The notes: generated from the letters alone by a model not told the origin. Counted from the stretch's first letter, positions 6,499 to 14,712 are shown. The stretch: DNA of 19,700 nt from an uncultured Flavobacteriia bacterium (GCA_903928365.1 CAIYQV010000031.1:1-19700), one strand, 5' to 3'. Numbers and translations: made by a program.

Positions 6499-8232
6499 GT
6501 GCGATCGGTCTTAGCGTTCATATTTCTCCTGTGTATTTGGACTAAGCTGCTTGGTCAGGGTTACCGAACAGCTGTGGATACACTCACTTACTCTTACCGA
6601 ATAGGAGGGGCGCTGGATTCTATTGATCTTCTTTCAGGATTTAATACTGTCACCTATCCAGGGGCAGGGTGGAATACCCGAAACAACGTTCCTGAACCAG
6701 CCAGATTCATTCATTCTCCAGGAGGACAATTGTTTTGGAATAATAGTCCTTTTAAAAACTATATTCATACCGGGTTGCCCCATTTAGGAGTAGGGTACAT
6801 GTTTGGATCAAATGCACAGCAATATGTAAAAGCTGAATTCCAGCAAGTTTTTCATTCGAATGTTATGTTAAATATTCGATACATCAAAAAGTCGTCAAAT
6901 GGAATATTGAGAAATAGTGCCTATAACGATGAAGATGTACAATTAGCTTTAAAAAAAACAGGTAAAATCTACAGTTTTGACCTTCGCTCTTATTATGAAA
7001 GTTCCAAGGTAGAACAAAGTGGTGGTATTACAAATGATACCTTACCTGATTATTATAGTCTTCAGTTTATTCCTGTAAACAGATTAACATCTGAATTGCG
7101 CACCAAAAGAAGCAGAGTAATATTCGATCAATTTGTGGATCTTTTGAAGGATTCAACAAAAGCAGGGGGACTCTGTTTTTCATCAGCATTAAAAATCAAG
7201 AATTTTAAATTGGAAGAGTCGGATACCTTGTACGGTATTTATCCACTAATTAACTATGATAGTTTGGTTACCTATGATCAGCATCAGTGGTCCTCCATTA
7301 CTGGTGGCGCAGGGTTGTTTTGGTCAAAAGGATCAGGTTCTATAAAGATTGTTCCAAATATAACTTACTGGAATTTTCAAAACCTAGGCCGATTCAGGGA
7401 TACGGTAGAATTGACCTTGAAATCTCATGGTTATTATTCAGGGAAGAGATTGGGATGTGAAGGAAATGTTTCATACAATCTACAAGGAGCTCAAAATGAA
7501 TGGGGAGAAGAGTTCTCGTTAAGATATAGTTTATCTGGTATTCTGCTGAAATTAAATTCAGTCGCATATGCGAAATTGCCAGATTATTATCAGCGTTATG
7601 CTCTGGGAAACAATACGTTGCCAATAGATCAGACTTGGACAAAACAAGTGGGAAGTCACCATGCCCTACAGGCTCAAAAGGAGTGGCGAAATCTGTCGTT
7701 GGAAGCGAATGTTTCGCAAACCTTGCTTCGAAAAAATTACTGGTTTATCGATTCTATATGGAGAAATGATACATTGACTAAACTGGATTTTATTCAGTTT
7801 GGGACCTCGTTAGGATATCATCTTAAATCAGTTTATACCCAGTTGAATTACAGATTTACGAAAGTAAGTGGAATGGAAGCAATCATTCCTACTCATCAAT
7901 TGTATGGCCGTATTTATCTGAAAGGAGGCATCTTCAAAGCGCGTAAAATGATTTCTTATACGGGAGTAGAAATTGGCTACTTATCAGCTTTTCAATCTCT
8001 TGGGTATTTACCTCAGGTGGGAGCACTCTCTGTTGTTCCATCAGGTAAGACAGCGTCTCAGCAAGTTGTACTGCATTACTATGGTGGATTTCAGATCGAT
8101 GAATTTAAATTTTTCTTTAGGTTAGAAAACATTCATTCGTTTTGGTCATCCAGAAGCATTCAACAGTTGAATGGCTATCCGGTTTCTCCTTTCCAAATTA
8201 AGCTGGGAGTTACATGGGACTTTTTCGATTAA
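6499..8232 (+). CDS. Putative outer-membrane porin (Bacteroidota type)
   Basis: The protein has 577 residues. The start is a GTG at 6499, chosen because it gives a normal signal peptide (MRSVLAFIFLLCIWTKLLGQ) and no ATG occurs in frame between the rpsT terminator and this point. The mature part has the alternating polar/hydrophobic, aromatic-rich pattern of a beta-barrel, for example AYAKLPDYYQRYALGNNTLP and LGYHLKSVYTQLNYRFTKVSG. It ends in short strands and a terminal aromatic-acidic sequence (LGVTWDFFD), as expected for outer-membrane insertion. It resembles the putative porin family (porin_10-like) of Bacteroidetes, an attribution I make from overall pattern. The solute is unknown. TATCTTTC at 6482-6489, one base off the -7 consensus, could drive it. 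Confidence 0.8.
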   Translation: MRSVLAFIFLLCIWTKLLGQGYRTAVDTLTYSYRIGGALDSIDLLSGFNTVTYPGAGWNTRNNVPEPARFIHSPGGQLFWNNSPFKNYIHTGLPHLGVGYMFGSNAQQYVKAEFQQVFHSNVMLNIRYIKKSSNGILRNSAYNDEDVQLALKKTGKIYSFDLRSYYESSKVEQSGGITNDTLPDYYSLQFIPVNRLTSELRTKRSRVIFDQFVDLLKDSTKAGGLCFSSALKIKNFKLEESDTLYGIYPLINYDSLVTYDQHQWSSITGGAGLFWSKGSGSIKIVPNITYWNFQNLGRFRDTVELTLKSHGYYSGKRLGCEGNVSYNLQGAQNEWGEEFSLRYSLSGILLKLNSVAYAKLPDYYQRYALGNNTLPIDQTWTKQVGSHHALQAQKEWRNLSLEANVSQTLLRKNYWFIDSIWRNDTLTKLDFIQFGTSLGYHLKSVYTQLNYRFTKVSGMEAIIPTHQLYGRIYLKGGIFKARKMISYTGVEIGYLSAFQSLGYLPQVGALSVVPSGKTASQQVVLHYYGGFQIDEFKFFFRLENIHSFWSSRSIQQLNGYPVSPFQIKLGVTWDFFD

Positions 8233-8248
8233 AGAACTTGTAAAGGTG

Positions 8249-8277
8249 CTAAAGGGAACAACAAGTGTTCCCTTTAG
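8249..8277 (+). terminator. Perfect 12-bp hairpin after the porin gene
   Basis: CTAAAGGGAACA and TGTTCCCTTTAG pair perfectly around the 5-nt loop ACAAG, 16 nt after the porin stop. No T run follows (ACTAACCTAACC), so it may mark the mRNA 3' end by processing or act as a weak terminator. The stem is symmetric and could serve either strand, but no gene converges here. Confidence 0.6.
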
Positions 8278-8423
8278 ACTAACCTAACCTACCTTTTACA
8301 ACTAAACCTACTCAAATATAGCATTTTGTTATTTTTTCTCAAAAAAAATTAGAATGATCTCCTTTCAACATCTAATCGTGTGATACTTTTCAAATAACTA
8401 TCAGCCACTGTGCGCTCAATTCC

Positions 8424-8431
8424 TATCTTTG
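8424..8431 (+). promoter_or_regulatory. Consensus -7 promoter element upstream of fabG
   Basis: TATCTTTG matches TAnnTTTG exactly and ends 14 nt before the fabG ATG, giving a very short 5' leader. I found no TTG at the expected 19-nt spacing upstream. Confidence 0.55.
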
Positions 8432-8445
8432 ACAAAAATTGAATT

Positions 8446-9192
8446 ATGGGTTTACTACAAGATAAAGTCGTGCTGATTACGGGAGCATCGCGAGGGATTG
8501 GAAAAGCTATTGCAGAAGAATGTGTAAAACAAGGTGCAAAAGTGGCGTTCACTTATTTGTCATCAGAGGAGAAAGCGAGGGCATTGGAAAATGAGCTATC
8601 TCGTGACGGTGGAATTGCGAAAGGTTTTAAATCTGATGCTGCGAAATTCGATGAAGCTCAAAAATTGGTGGATGATGTGGTTGCCGAATTCGGAACGATC
8701 GATGTCCTTGTAAACAATGCCGGAATAACGCGCGATACGTTGCTTATGCGTATGACAGAAGAACAATGGGATGAAGTAATTAATACCAATCTGAAATCTG
8801 CGTTCAACCTGACCAAGGCTGTTCAGAAGCCTATGTTAAAAGCACGTAAAGGTTCAATCATTAATATGTCGTCTGTGGTTGGTGTTAAAGGAAATGCCGG
8901 TCAGTCGAACTACGCTGCTTCCAAAGCAGGTTTGATTGGATTTACTAAATCTGTTGCTGCCGAACTTGGCTCAAGAAATATTCGTTGTAATGCGATCGCT
9001 CCGGGATTCATCGAAACGGAAATGACAGAAGTCTTGGATCAAAAAGTTGTCGAAGAATGGAGAAATGCCATTCCGTTGAAAAGAGGGGGGCAACCAAAAG
9101 ATGTAGCTGATCTGACGATATTCCTGGGATCAGATATGTCGGCCTATATCACTGGCCAAACGATCAATGTTTGCGGCGGAATGTTGATGTAA
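8446..9192 (+). CDS. fabG: 3-oxoacyl-[acyl-carrier-protein] reductase
   Basis: This 248-residue short-chain dehydrogenase/reductase carries out the NADPH-dependent reduction of 3-oxoacyl-ACP in type II fatty acid synthesis, in the cytoplasm. The Rossmann motif TGASRGIG is at 12-19, NNAG at 90-93, and the active site is N115, S143, Y156 and K160 (NYAASK). The C-terminal AYITGQTINVCGGM is typical of FabG. The length is that of the family and close FabG-like spacing of the motifs separates it from other SDRs, although general SDR function cannot be excluded from sequence alone. The gene has its own -7 element and terminator, with no other fab genes adjacent. Confidence 0.93.
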   Translation: MGLLQDKVVLITGASRGIGKAIAEECVKQGAKVAFTYLSSEEKARALENELSRDGGIAKGFKSDAAKFDEAQKLVDDVVAEFGTIDVLVNNAGITRDTLLMRMTEEQWDEVINTNLKSAFNLTKAVQKPMLKARKGSIINMSSVVGVKGNAGQSNYAASKAGLIGFTKSVAAELGSRNIRCNAIAPGFIETEMTEVLDQKVVEEWRNAIPLKRGGQPKDVADLTIFLGSDMSAYITGQTINVCGGMLM

Positions 9193-9214
9193 TAAGTTTG
9201 TATAGAAATCATTG

Positions 9215-9241
9215 AGCCAATCCTATCGGGTTGGCTTTTTT
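9215..9241 (+). terminator. Intrinsic terminator of fabG, overlapping the convergent gene's end
   Basis: AGCCAATCC (9215-9223) pairs with GGGTTGGCT (9228-9236) around the loop TATC, with one G-U pair, and is followed by five T residues (9237-9241). On the opposite strand there is no T run past the hairpin. The stop codon of the convergent ABC transporter gene (9223-9225) lies inside it. Confidence 0.88.
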
Positions 9242-12200
9242 GTTAGTTGCTCTCTGTAGTACGAGGCTGTTTCAAAGATCCATCTCAAGACATCGAAATA
9301 GAGCAGGAGGTGAAAGAGAAATGTAAAGAACCAAAGCATGCCTACATTAACAAGAAAGGTGTCAATTTGAGTTCCAAATAGTTGTTTTGTAGGGGCGTAA
9401 AAATGTGAGCGTAAGAAATTCCTTTCGTTTGAAGGATAAAATACTGGATTGTCTTTTCTTACCAGATGATTCTCGTACATCTGTATTTTATTCGCTTCCA
9501 GGCGATTGCTTAGCAGGTCAGAGAGCGCTTCATTGGTGACCTTCAGTTTTAGTTCATTGTAGCCTGACACATTTTTATTCTTCATTGCTTCAATCTCGTC
9601 GTTAACTTGATTGAAATTATCGGTGTATTGACGGTTAAGCACTTCCAGAAATCCATGAATAGCATTTTGCAAGCTCGTTGTATAGTTTTTTGAAGATAGA
9701 TCTGAAATACATGATTCACAAGGAAGATTATCCCAGCGAGAGAGTTGCTTACCTATTTCAGTGATCAGAACGTTACGTGCAGATTCTTTTTGTCTTTCCG
9801 TAGCTGAATGGGAAAGCAACGTGGTATTCAGTTGTTCCATCTCAGGAATCCAGTAATCCTTTCTCCACTGAGCTTCATATTTTTGAATGTTTAGTTCGAA
9901 ATAATCTTTTTCCAGTGAATTGTCTCGGAACTGAGCTACTGCCAAACCTTCATATGCCCATCGTGATAGCATAATGTTCCCCACCCAAGGAACTGAGTTC
10001 GATCGGGAAATCACAGGATGAAGTTTGTCGAATTTCACAATCACCCCGCTGAACAATAATTGTGGAATGATCAATATCGGAACAACGATGTATATGACCT
10101 TTGCAGAATTAAATGCGCTGGAGATATTAAGTCCAAGGACATTTGCCGCACATGAAGTGGAGAACAAGATGATCCAGTAATGCCAGAACATGCCATCAAT
10201 TTCAAGAATGAAATTCCCAATACCTACAAACAAAGTGGTTTGGATGGCAGAAACAAGGAATAGGATGAGCAATTTAGATAATAAGTAGCTGTGTCTTGAT
10301 AGGTGCAGAAAGGTTTCCCGCTTAAGAAGTTTTTTGTCTTTATGAATTTCTTCGGCAGCTACAGTCAGTCCCAGAAAAAGGGATACAATCACTGCAATGA
10401 AAATATACTGTGGTAAATTTTCATTTTGATAAAACGAATAAACAGCTTCGTTGCCGTCATTTTCGGCAAAATATTTCACAAAGAACGAAAGCATCAGTCC
10501 CAGTAGTGGGGCCTCCAACAGTGTGATAGTGAGGTATTGTCTGTTCGCTAATTTGCTTAAAAGATCCCGAATAAAAAAGATACGTAATTGAGACATTTTG
10601 CCTGCAATACGTGAAGCAGGTTTAGGGATAGAATGATCGGTTGTTTCAACAGAACGGTGTTCAGTTAGCAGGTATTTTTCATTCCATTCTTCCGGAAGGA
10701 TCTTTCTATTTTCGGTTAATTCACCATATTCATCTACGATACGTGTCTCAACGATATTAAAGATCTGTTCAGGGTTTACATTTCCACACAACGGACATTC
10801 ACTCTCATCCGCATTGCCTTGATGCATGGTGTGCTTGAAATAGGTGACAGCCTCAATGGGATTGCCATCATAAATTGGATAACCTCCTTGATCAATAATG
10901 AAAAGGCGGTCAAACATTTTAAAGATGTCTGACGAAGGTTGATGGATAACAACGAAGATGAGCTTACCACTGTAAGTCATTTCTTTCAATAGATCCATTA
11001 TATTCTCTGAATCGCGGGATGACAGGCCTGAAGTAGGCTCATCTACAATTAGAATCTCCGGTTCACGAATTAGTTCAAGAGCAATGTTCAGTCGTTTACG
11101 CTGTCCTCCTGAAATGACCTTTTCGAGCGGACTTCCAACAACGAGATCCTTGATTTCATATAGTCCAACTGCTCGAAGGGTGTCTACCACTTTCTTTTTA
11201 ATCTCGAATTCACTTAGTGGACCAAAACAAAGTCGCGCATTGAAGTAGAGATTTTGATAAACACTTAATTCTTCGATAAGAAGGTCATCTTGACTAATGT
11301 AACCGATAAGTCCCTGGAGTTTATCCTGTTCCTTATGGATATCAATTCCGTTAATGGTCACGCTGCCCGAAGATGGTGGGTACTGACCATTCAGAATATT
11401 TAATAAAGTGGATTTTCCAGTCCCGGAACCTCCCATAATTCCCAAAAGTTTACCGGATTCCTCTGAAAATGAGAAGGTATGGAGTCCTTGACGATCTCCT
11501 TTGAAAAAATAGGCAATCTCATTTGCCGCGTAAACAATCTTATTCTGATTGCCCTTGTGAAAGAATTGACTGATTACATCTGAATAATAGAGATGCTTGC
11601 TTTTAGAAGTTTTTAGTGCTGAACCTTGGGTAAAAATGTGAGTACGCTCATTATTGATGAACTGCCCATTCAGGTTAAGTACATCGTTACCGAAATACTT
11701 GAAGAAGAGGATGTTGACACTTTCTACATGCAATACTAAAATATCATTGTCTAAACCCTCCAGGAAAAGTGTGCGATCTCCTTGCTGTTCATGCTTGTTA
11801 ATGAATAGCACATTCTCAAAATCACGAAGTTTCGGTTGGTCGTTAAAAATGAATGCGAAAATAAGTTCGAATTCTTCTTTGGAGATATTAAATGCGTCTG
11901 AAACAATGGTGACAAATTCCAACTCTTGTTCCTGGATCCGCTCATTCGACTGAATAAATTCGAAGATCCGGATCAATACAATGATTTTTTGCTTTTGACG
12001 CAATTCCTCGTTGATCTGAGAACAGATCTTCAATACTTTTACCGAATTGAGTGAATTTCTTTTCTTGTCTGCATCCTTGGTTTTTTGCTTGGCATGCAAC
12101 AAATTGAGGTTGCTGTCGAACAGTTCAAGGTAATGTGATACAAGTGTCGAACTGAGCTCTGTGCGAAGAAACGATTCAATGATCTTTCGACCATTGGTAC

Positions 12201-12303
12201 TGGTAACTCGTACTTCTCCTTCCTCTTTTTCTTCTGCAGCATCATCCACCTGAGCGATGATGGCGAAAAGCTGCATTAAAGCACGGAGAATGCGTTCGCT
12301 CAT
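9223..12303 (-). CDS. ABCG/White-type ABC transporter, ATPase-permease fusion with N-terminal extra domain
   Basis: The protein has 1026 residues. Residues 1-155 are an acidic helical domain resembling TerB-like folds (tentative), followed by a beta-rich linker region (160-255). The ATPase domain has Walker A GGSGTGKST (291-299), Q-loop Q338, signature SGGQ (398-401), Walker B ILIVDEP (417-423) and H-loop H454. The IHQPSSDIF segment is characteristic of ABCG/White half-transporters. An insert with CPLC (503, 506) precedes the membrane domain. Membrane segments lie at about 590-612, 630-652, 672-700, 708-730 and 735-755, then a large non-membrane region (790-980) with CESC (862, 865) and a last helix (983-1005). 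This resembles an exporter, substrate unknown. It is the last gene of a three-gene operon, 11 nt after its neighbour. Likely functions as a homodimer (inference). Confidence 0.88.
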   Translation of the reverse strand: MSERILRALMQLFAIIAQVDDAAEEKEEGEVRVTSTNGRKIIESFLRTELSSTLVSHYLELFDSNLNLLHAKQKTKDADKKRNSLNSVKVLKICSQINEELRQKQKIIVLIRIFEFIQSNERIQEQELEFVTIVSDAFNISKEEFELIFAFIFNDQPKLRDFENVLFINKHEQQGDRTLFLEGLDNDILVLHVESVNILFFKYFGNDVLNLNGQFINNERTHIFTQGSALKTSKSKHLYYSDVISQFFHKGNQNKIVYAANEIAYFFKGDRQGLHTFSFSEESGKLLGIMGGSGTGKSTLLNILNGQYPPSSGSVTINGIDIHKEQDKLQGLIGYISQDDLLIEELSVYQNLYFNARLCFGPLSEFEIKKKVVDTLRAVGLYEIKDLVVGSPLEKVISGGQRKRLNIALELIREPEILIVDEPTSGLSSRDSENIMDLLKEMTYSGKLIFVVIHQPSSDIFKMFDRLFIIDQGGYPIYDGNPIEAVTYFKHTMHQGNADESECPLCGNVNPEQIFNIVETRIVDEYGELTENRKILPEEWNEKYLLTEHRSVETTDHSIPKPASRIAGKMSQLRIFFIRDLLSKLANRQYLTITLLEAPLLGLMLSFFVKYFAENDGNEAVYSFYQNENLPQYIFIAVIVSLFLGLTVAAEEIHKDKKLLKRETFLHLSRHSYLLSKLLILFLVSAIQTTLFVGIGNFILEIDGMFWHYWIILFSTSCAANVLGLNISSAFNSAKVIYIVVPILIIPQLLFSGVIVKFDKLHPVISRSNSVPWVGNIMLSRWAYEGLAVAQFRDNSLEKDYFELNIQKYEAQWRKDYWIPEMEQLNTTLLSHSATERQKESARNVLITEIGKQLSRWDNLPCESCISDLSSKNYTTSLQNAIHGFLEVLNRQYTDNFNQVNDEIEAMKNKNVSGYNELKLKVTNEALSDLLSNRLEANKIQMYENHLVRKDNPVFYPSNERNFLRSHFYAPTKQLFGTQIDTFLVNVGMLWFFTFLFHLLLYFDVLRWIFETASYYREQLTKKPTR

Positions 12304-12314
12304 TCAAAAGGGGA

Positions 12315-12740
12315 TTATTGTTTAAATCCGATCAACATGACAGCGCAACCAGTAACTTTCTTGTCTAGGTCAAGTTCAGTCTCTATCGTTACAGGGATGG
12401 TGTGCTGTACTTTGAAGTCCCAGTATGGAGCATTTTTGAATTTACTGTTTGTAAACAATACCTTGCCATTTGGGTCTTTAATGGTAAAGATCACATATTC
12501 ATCATCTGTTCCTGCGCTAGCTGCGATACGGTAGGTAGAGCCTCCAAAGAAGGTGGTTTTGAATTCTGCCTTTTCTCTATCAAGAAAAGCAGTGTAAACC
12601 TGACCATCAGATATAAATTTGACATTGCCACTTTTACCGGAAAGATACGATTCGCACGTTCGAACAATAGATTCGCAGTCCTGAGCTGCTCCTATAAATG
12701 GAAGTAAAGTAACAAGTATAATACGAAAAAAAGTTTTCAT
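12315..12740 (-). CDS. Small secreted protein of unknown function, 141 aa
   Basis: The start is a signal peptide, MKTFFRIILVTLLPFIGAAQ, with cleavage probably after the Ala/Gln, giving a mature protein of about 121 residues. Three cysteines remain (22, 29 and 132), the first two close enough to form a disulphide or a metal site. The rest looks beta-rich, with strands such as TAFLDREKAEFKTTFFGGSTYRI and EYVIFTIKDPNGKVLFTNS; the latter phrase resembles a beta-sandwich that binds or displays a ligand. I do not recognise the family. It sits 5 nt downstream of the lipoprotein and 11 nt upstream of the ABC transporter, so the three are almost certainly co-transcribed and the protein is a candidate periplasmic partner of the transporter. 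Confidence 0.82.
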   Translation of the reverse strand: MKTFFRIILVTLLPFIGAAQDCESIVRTCESYLSGKSGNVKFISDGQVYTAFLDREKAEFKTTFFGGSTYRIAASAGTDDEYVIFTIKDPNGKVLFTNSKFKNAPYWDFKVQHTIPVTIETELDLDKKVTGCAVMLIGFKQ

Positions 12741-12745
12741 AGGGC

Positions 12746-13630
12746 TTATTTAATCACAGATTCACGAATAGCATTTATCTTCTCCGAAATAGATGTAAGC
12801 AATTCTTTCGAAATGCTCACTTTAAGTTCGTTTTGCAGTATTGTTGTTTTATTTTTTACGTCTGTTTTTGGCGCAACGTAAGTGTATTCGATAACGATTT
12901 TATCAAAATCGGTTTTAAGATCTGACAACGAAGTGATCAATGCATCATTCTGCTTTGATTTGTTGTACTCTTTCAAGATCTCGATCATCGTATTCAACGT
13001 TTGCTGTTGCTCACCGATACGTTCTTTAATTTTAGCATTGTTTGACTGAGCACTCATCTTACAAGCAAAATGCATAGACTCAATCCAACCGCCAGCGAGG
13101 ATTAATGAGGAAGTTGACTTTCGTTTAGCGTTTTTCAGGAAGTAATCTGCCTTACGAAAAGCATCTGATACAATGACCACCATAGAATCCTGATATTCAG
13201 AATTCTTCTCAAAACGAGACATGAAATTTTTATCGAATGCACCTTCTAACCCAAGTTCTCCAGTGATCTTCTCTACCACAGAAAGGTACTTCAAGGCATT
13301 ATTCTTCTGTTCATACAGCGCGCAATATCCCAAGTCTGTACCATAGATGCCCAAATTGATGGCTTGTGAGAATTCAGTAGAATAGTTCTTTGAGTTCTCA
13401 ACAGCATTCAACATGTTGCCATCAAAAGGAAGTTTTAAATCCTTAATCAGCATCGCCGTTTGAACAGGTGATGGTATACTAAAGATTTTTCCATCAAAAT
13501 TTGTGTTTAGAGAAGCGGTTGGATCCAATGCTTCTTTATCAATGGATTCCTTGTCGTTCCCTCCACCGCATGAAGTTAAGCCTATGACTAACAGTAAGAT
13601 GGAAGTCTTTGAATAGAAGTTTAGTTTCAT
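12746..13630 (-). CDS. Lipoprotein of unknown function, 294 aa
   Basis: MKLNFYSKTSILLLVIGLTSC is a lipoprotein signal with lipobox LTSC and lipidated C21, followed by GGGNDKES, a flexible linker. The mature part is helical and highly charged (for example KIKERIGEQQQTLNTMIEIL and LQNELKVSISKELLTSISEK), with no enzyme motif that I recognise. Location is the outer or inner membrane, facing the periplasm or surface. It is the first gene of the operon, 5 nt ahead of the small secreted protein. TATCTTTA on the minus strand (13656-13649), one base off the -7 element, lies about 18 nt before the start. Together with the two downstream genes it could form an envelope complex around the transporter; this is inference. 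Confidence 0.85.
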   Translation of the reverse strand: MKLNFYSKTSILLLVIGLTSCGGGNDKESIDKEALDPTASLNTNFDGKIFSIPSPVQTAMLIKDLKLPFDGNMLNAVENSKNYSTEFSQAINLGIYGTDLGYCALYEQKNNALKYLSVVEKITGELGLEGAFDKNFMSRFEKNSEYQDSMVVIVSDAFRKADYFLKNAKRKSTSSLILAGGWIESMHFACKMSAQSNNAKIKERIGEQQQTLNTMIEILKEYNKSKQNDALITSLSDLKTDFDKIVIEYTYVAPKTDVKNKTTILQNELKVSISKELLTSISEKINAIRESVIK

Positions 13631-13648
13631 AATATCCAGAATGCGCGC

Positions 13649-13656
13649 TAAAGATA
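13649..13656 (-). promoter_or_regulatory. Possible -7 element of the lipoprotein/ABC operon
   Basis: Reading on the minus strand, TATCTTTA differs from TAnnTTTG only in the final base. It ends 18 nt before the lipoprotein ATG. The hemB element lies 61 nt away on the other strand, so both divergent starts share about 110 nt. No clear -33 element was found. Confidence 0.35.
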
Positions 13657-13716
13657 AAAAAAATCAATAGGATTCAGAAACATTGTTTTTAAAACATGTG
13701 ATTAAATGGAACTTCC

Positions 13717-13724
13717 TACCTTTG
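13717..13724 (+). promoter_or_regulatory. Consensus -7 promoter element upstream of hemB
   Basis: TACCTTTG matches TAnnTTTG exactly and ends 16 nt before the hemB ATG. No TTG occurs at the expected 19-nt spacing; the nearest lies about 30 nt upstream. Confidence 0.55.
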
Positions 13725-13740
13725 AAACGAAAGAAATTGT

Positions 13741-14712
13741 ATGAATATACGTCCACGAAGAAATCGTAAATCTATCGCCATTCGAGCTATGGTTGAAGAA
13801 ACGAAGATAGGTACTGAGCATTTGATCTATCCCTTATTTTTAAAAGATGGCACAAATGTAAAAGAGAAGATCGCTTCACTGCCTAACAATTACCGATGGT
13901 CGCTGGATTTGCTGCTGAATGAATTAGAGGAATGTTTATCCTATGGTATCATGACTTATGATCTATTTCCTGCGGTAGAAGATTCATTGAAGGATAAAAC
14001 AGGTTCTTACAGTTGGAATGAGGATAATTTTTATCTGAAAGCGATCCGAAAAATTAAAGAAACATTTCCGGAAATTGTCCTGATGAGCGATGTGGCTCTG
14101 GATCCTTATTCTTCGGATGGACATGACGGTTTAGTAGAAAATGGCAAGATCCTCAATGATGAGACATTGCTTTTATTGAATAAAATGGCTGTCGCACAAG
14201 CACAGGCTGGAATTGATATTGTGGGACCCTCCGATATGATGGATGGACGTGTTGGCAGTATCAGGGAGGCCTTGGATGTGAATGGATTTACGGATGTTTC
14301 GATAATGTCGTACACAGCAAAATACGCAAGTGCTTTCTATGGTCCGTTCAGAGATGCCCTGAATTCTGCACCGAAATCAGGAGACAAAAAGACGTATCAA
14401 ATGAATCCTGCCAATAAGCGGGAGGCATTGTTGGAGGCGGAACTTGATGTGAGTGAAGGAGCAGACATGATCATGGTTAAGCCAGCATTGTGCTACCTGG
14501 ATATCGTACATATGCTCAAAGAAAATTTTACAGTTCCTGTAACAGCTTATAATGTGAGCGGCGAATGTGCTATGATTTATGCTGCAGCTGAAAAAGGCTG
14601 GATCAATTATGAGTTGGCAGTAAGTGAGTTATTACTGTCTATTCGTCGTGCAGGAGCAGATGGTATTCTGACATATTTTGCAAAAGATTTTGCTAAGTAT
14701 TTGAAAAAGTAA
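13741..14712 (+). CDS. hemB: Delta-aminolevulinic acid dehydratase (porphobilinogen synthase)
   Basis: The 323-residue enzyme condenses two molecules of 5-aminolevulinate to porphobilinogen, the second committed step of heme synthesis, in the cytosol. It starts RPRRNRKSIAIRAMVEETKI, as is common in HemB. The Schiff-base lysines are K194 (SYTAKYASAFYGPFRD) and K247 (MIMVKPALCYLD). The metal-binding loop around 117-130 reads DVALDPYSSDGHDG, with aspartates where zinc enzymes have three cysteines, so this should be the magnesium-dependent type. The gene has its own -7 element and no terminator. Its stop is 13 nt before the histidine leader peptide start, so some transcripts may continue into the his operon. 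Confidence 0.97.
   Translation: MNIRPRRNRKSIAIRAMVEETKIGTEHLIYPLFLKDGTNVKEKIASLPNNYRWSLDLLLNELEECLSYGIMTYDLFPAVEDSLKDKTGSYSWNEDNFYLKAIRKIKETFPEIVLMSDVALDPYSSDGHDGLVENGKILNDETLLLLNKMAVAQAQAGIDIVGPSDMMDGRVGSIREALDVNGFTDVSIMSYTAKYASAFYGPFRDALNSAPKSGDKKTYQMNPANKREALLEAELDVSEGADMIMVKPALCYLDIVHMLKENFTVPVTAYNVSGECAMIYAAAEKGWINYELAVSELLLSIRRAGADGILTYFAKDFAKYLKK

Noticed and set aside
11654..11953. Plus-strand open frame of 99 codons inside the ABC transporter gene
   Set aside because: The protein is Ser/Lys/Arg-rich without domain character, and the opposite frame carries intact ABC transporter motifs nearby and continuous coding.
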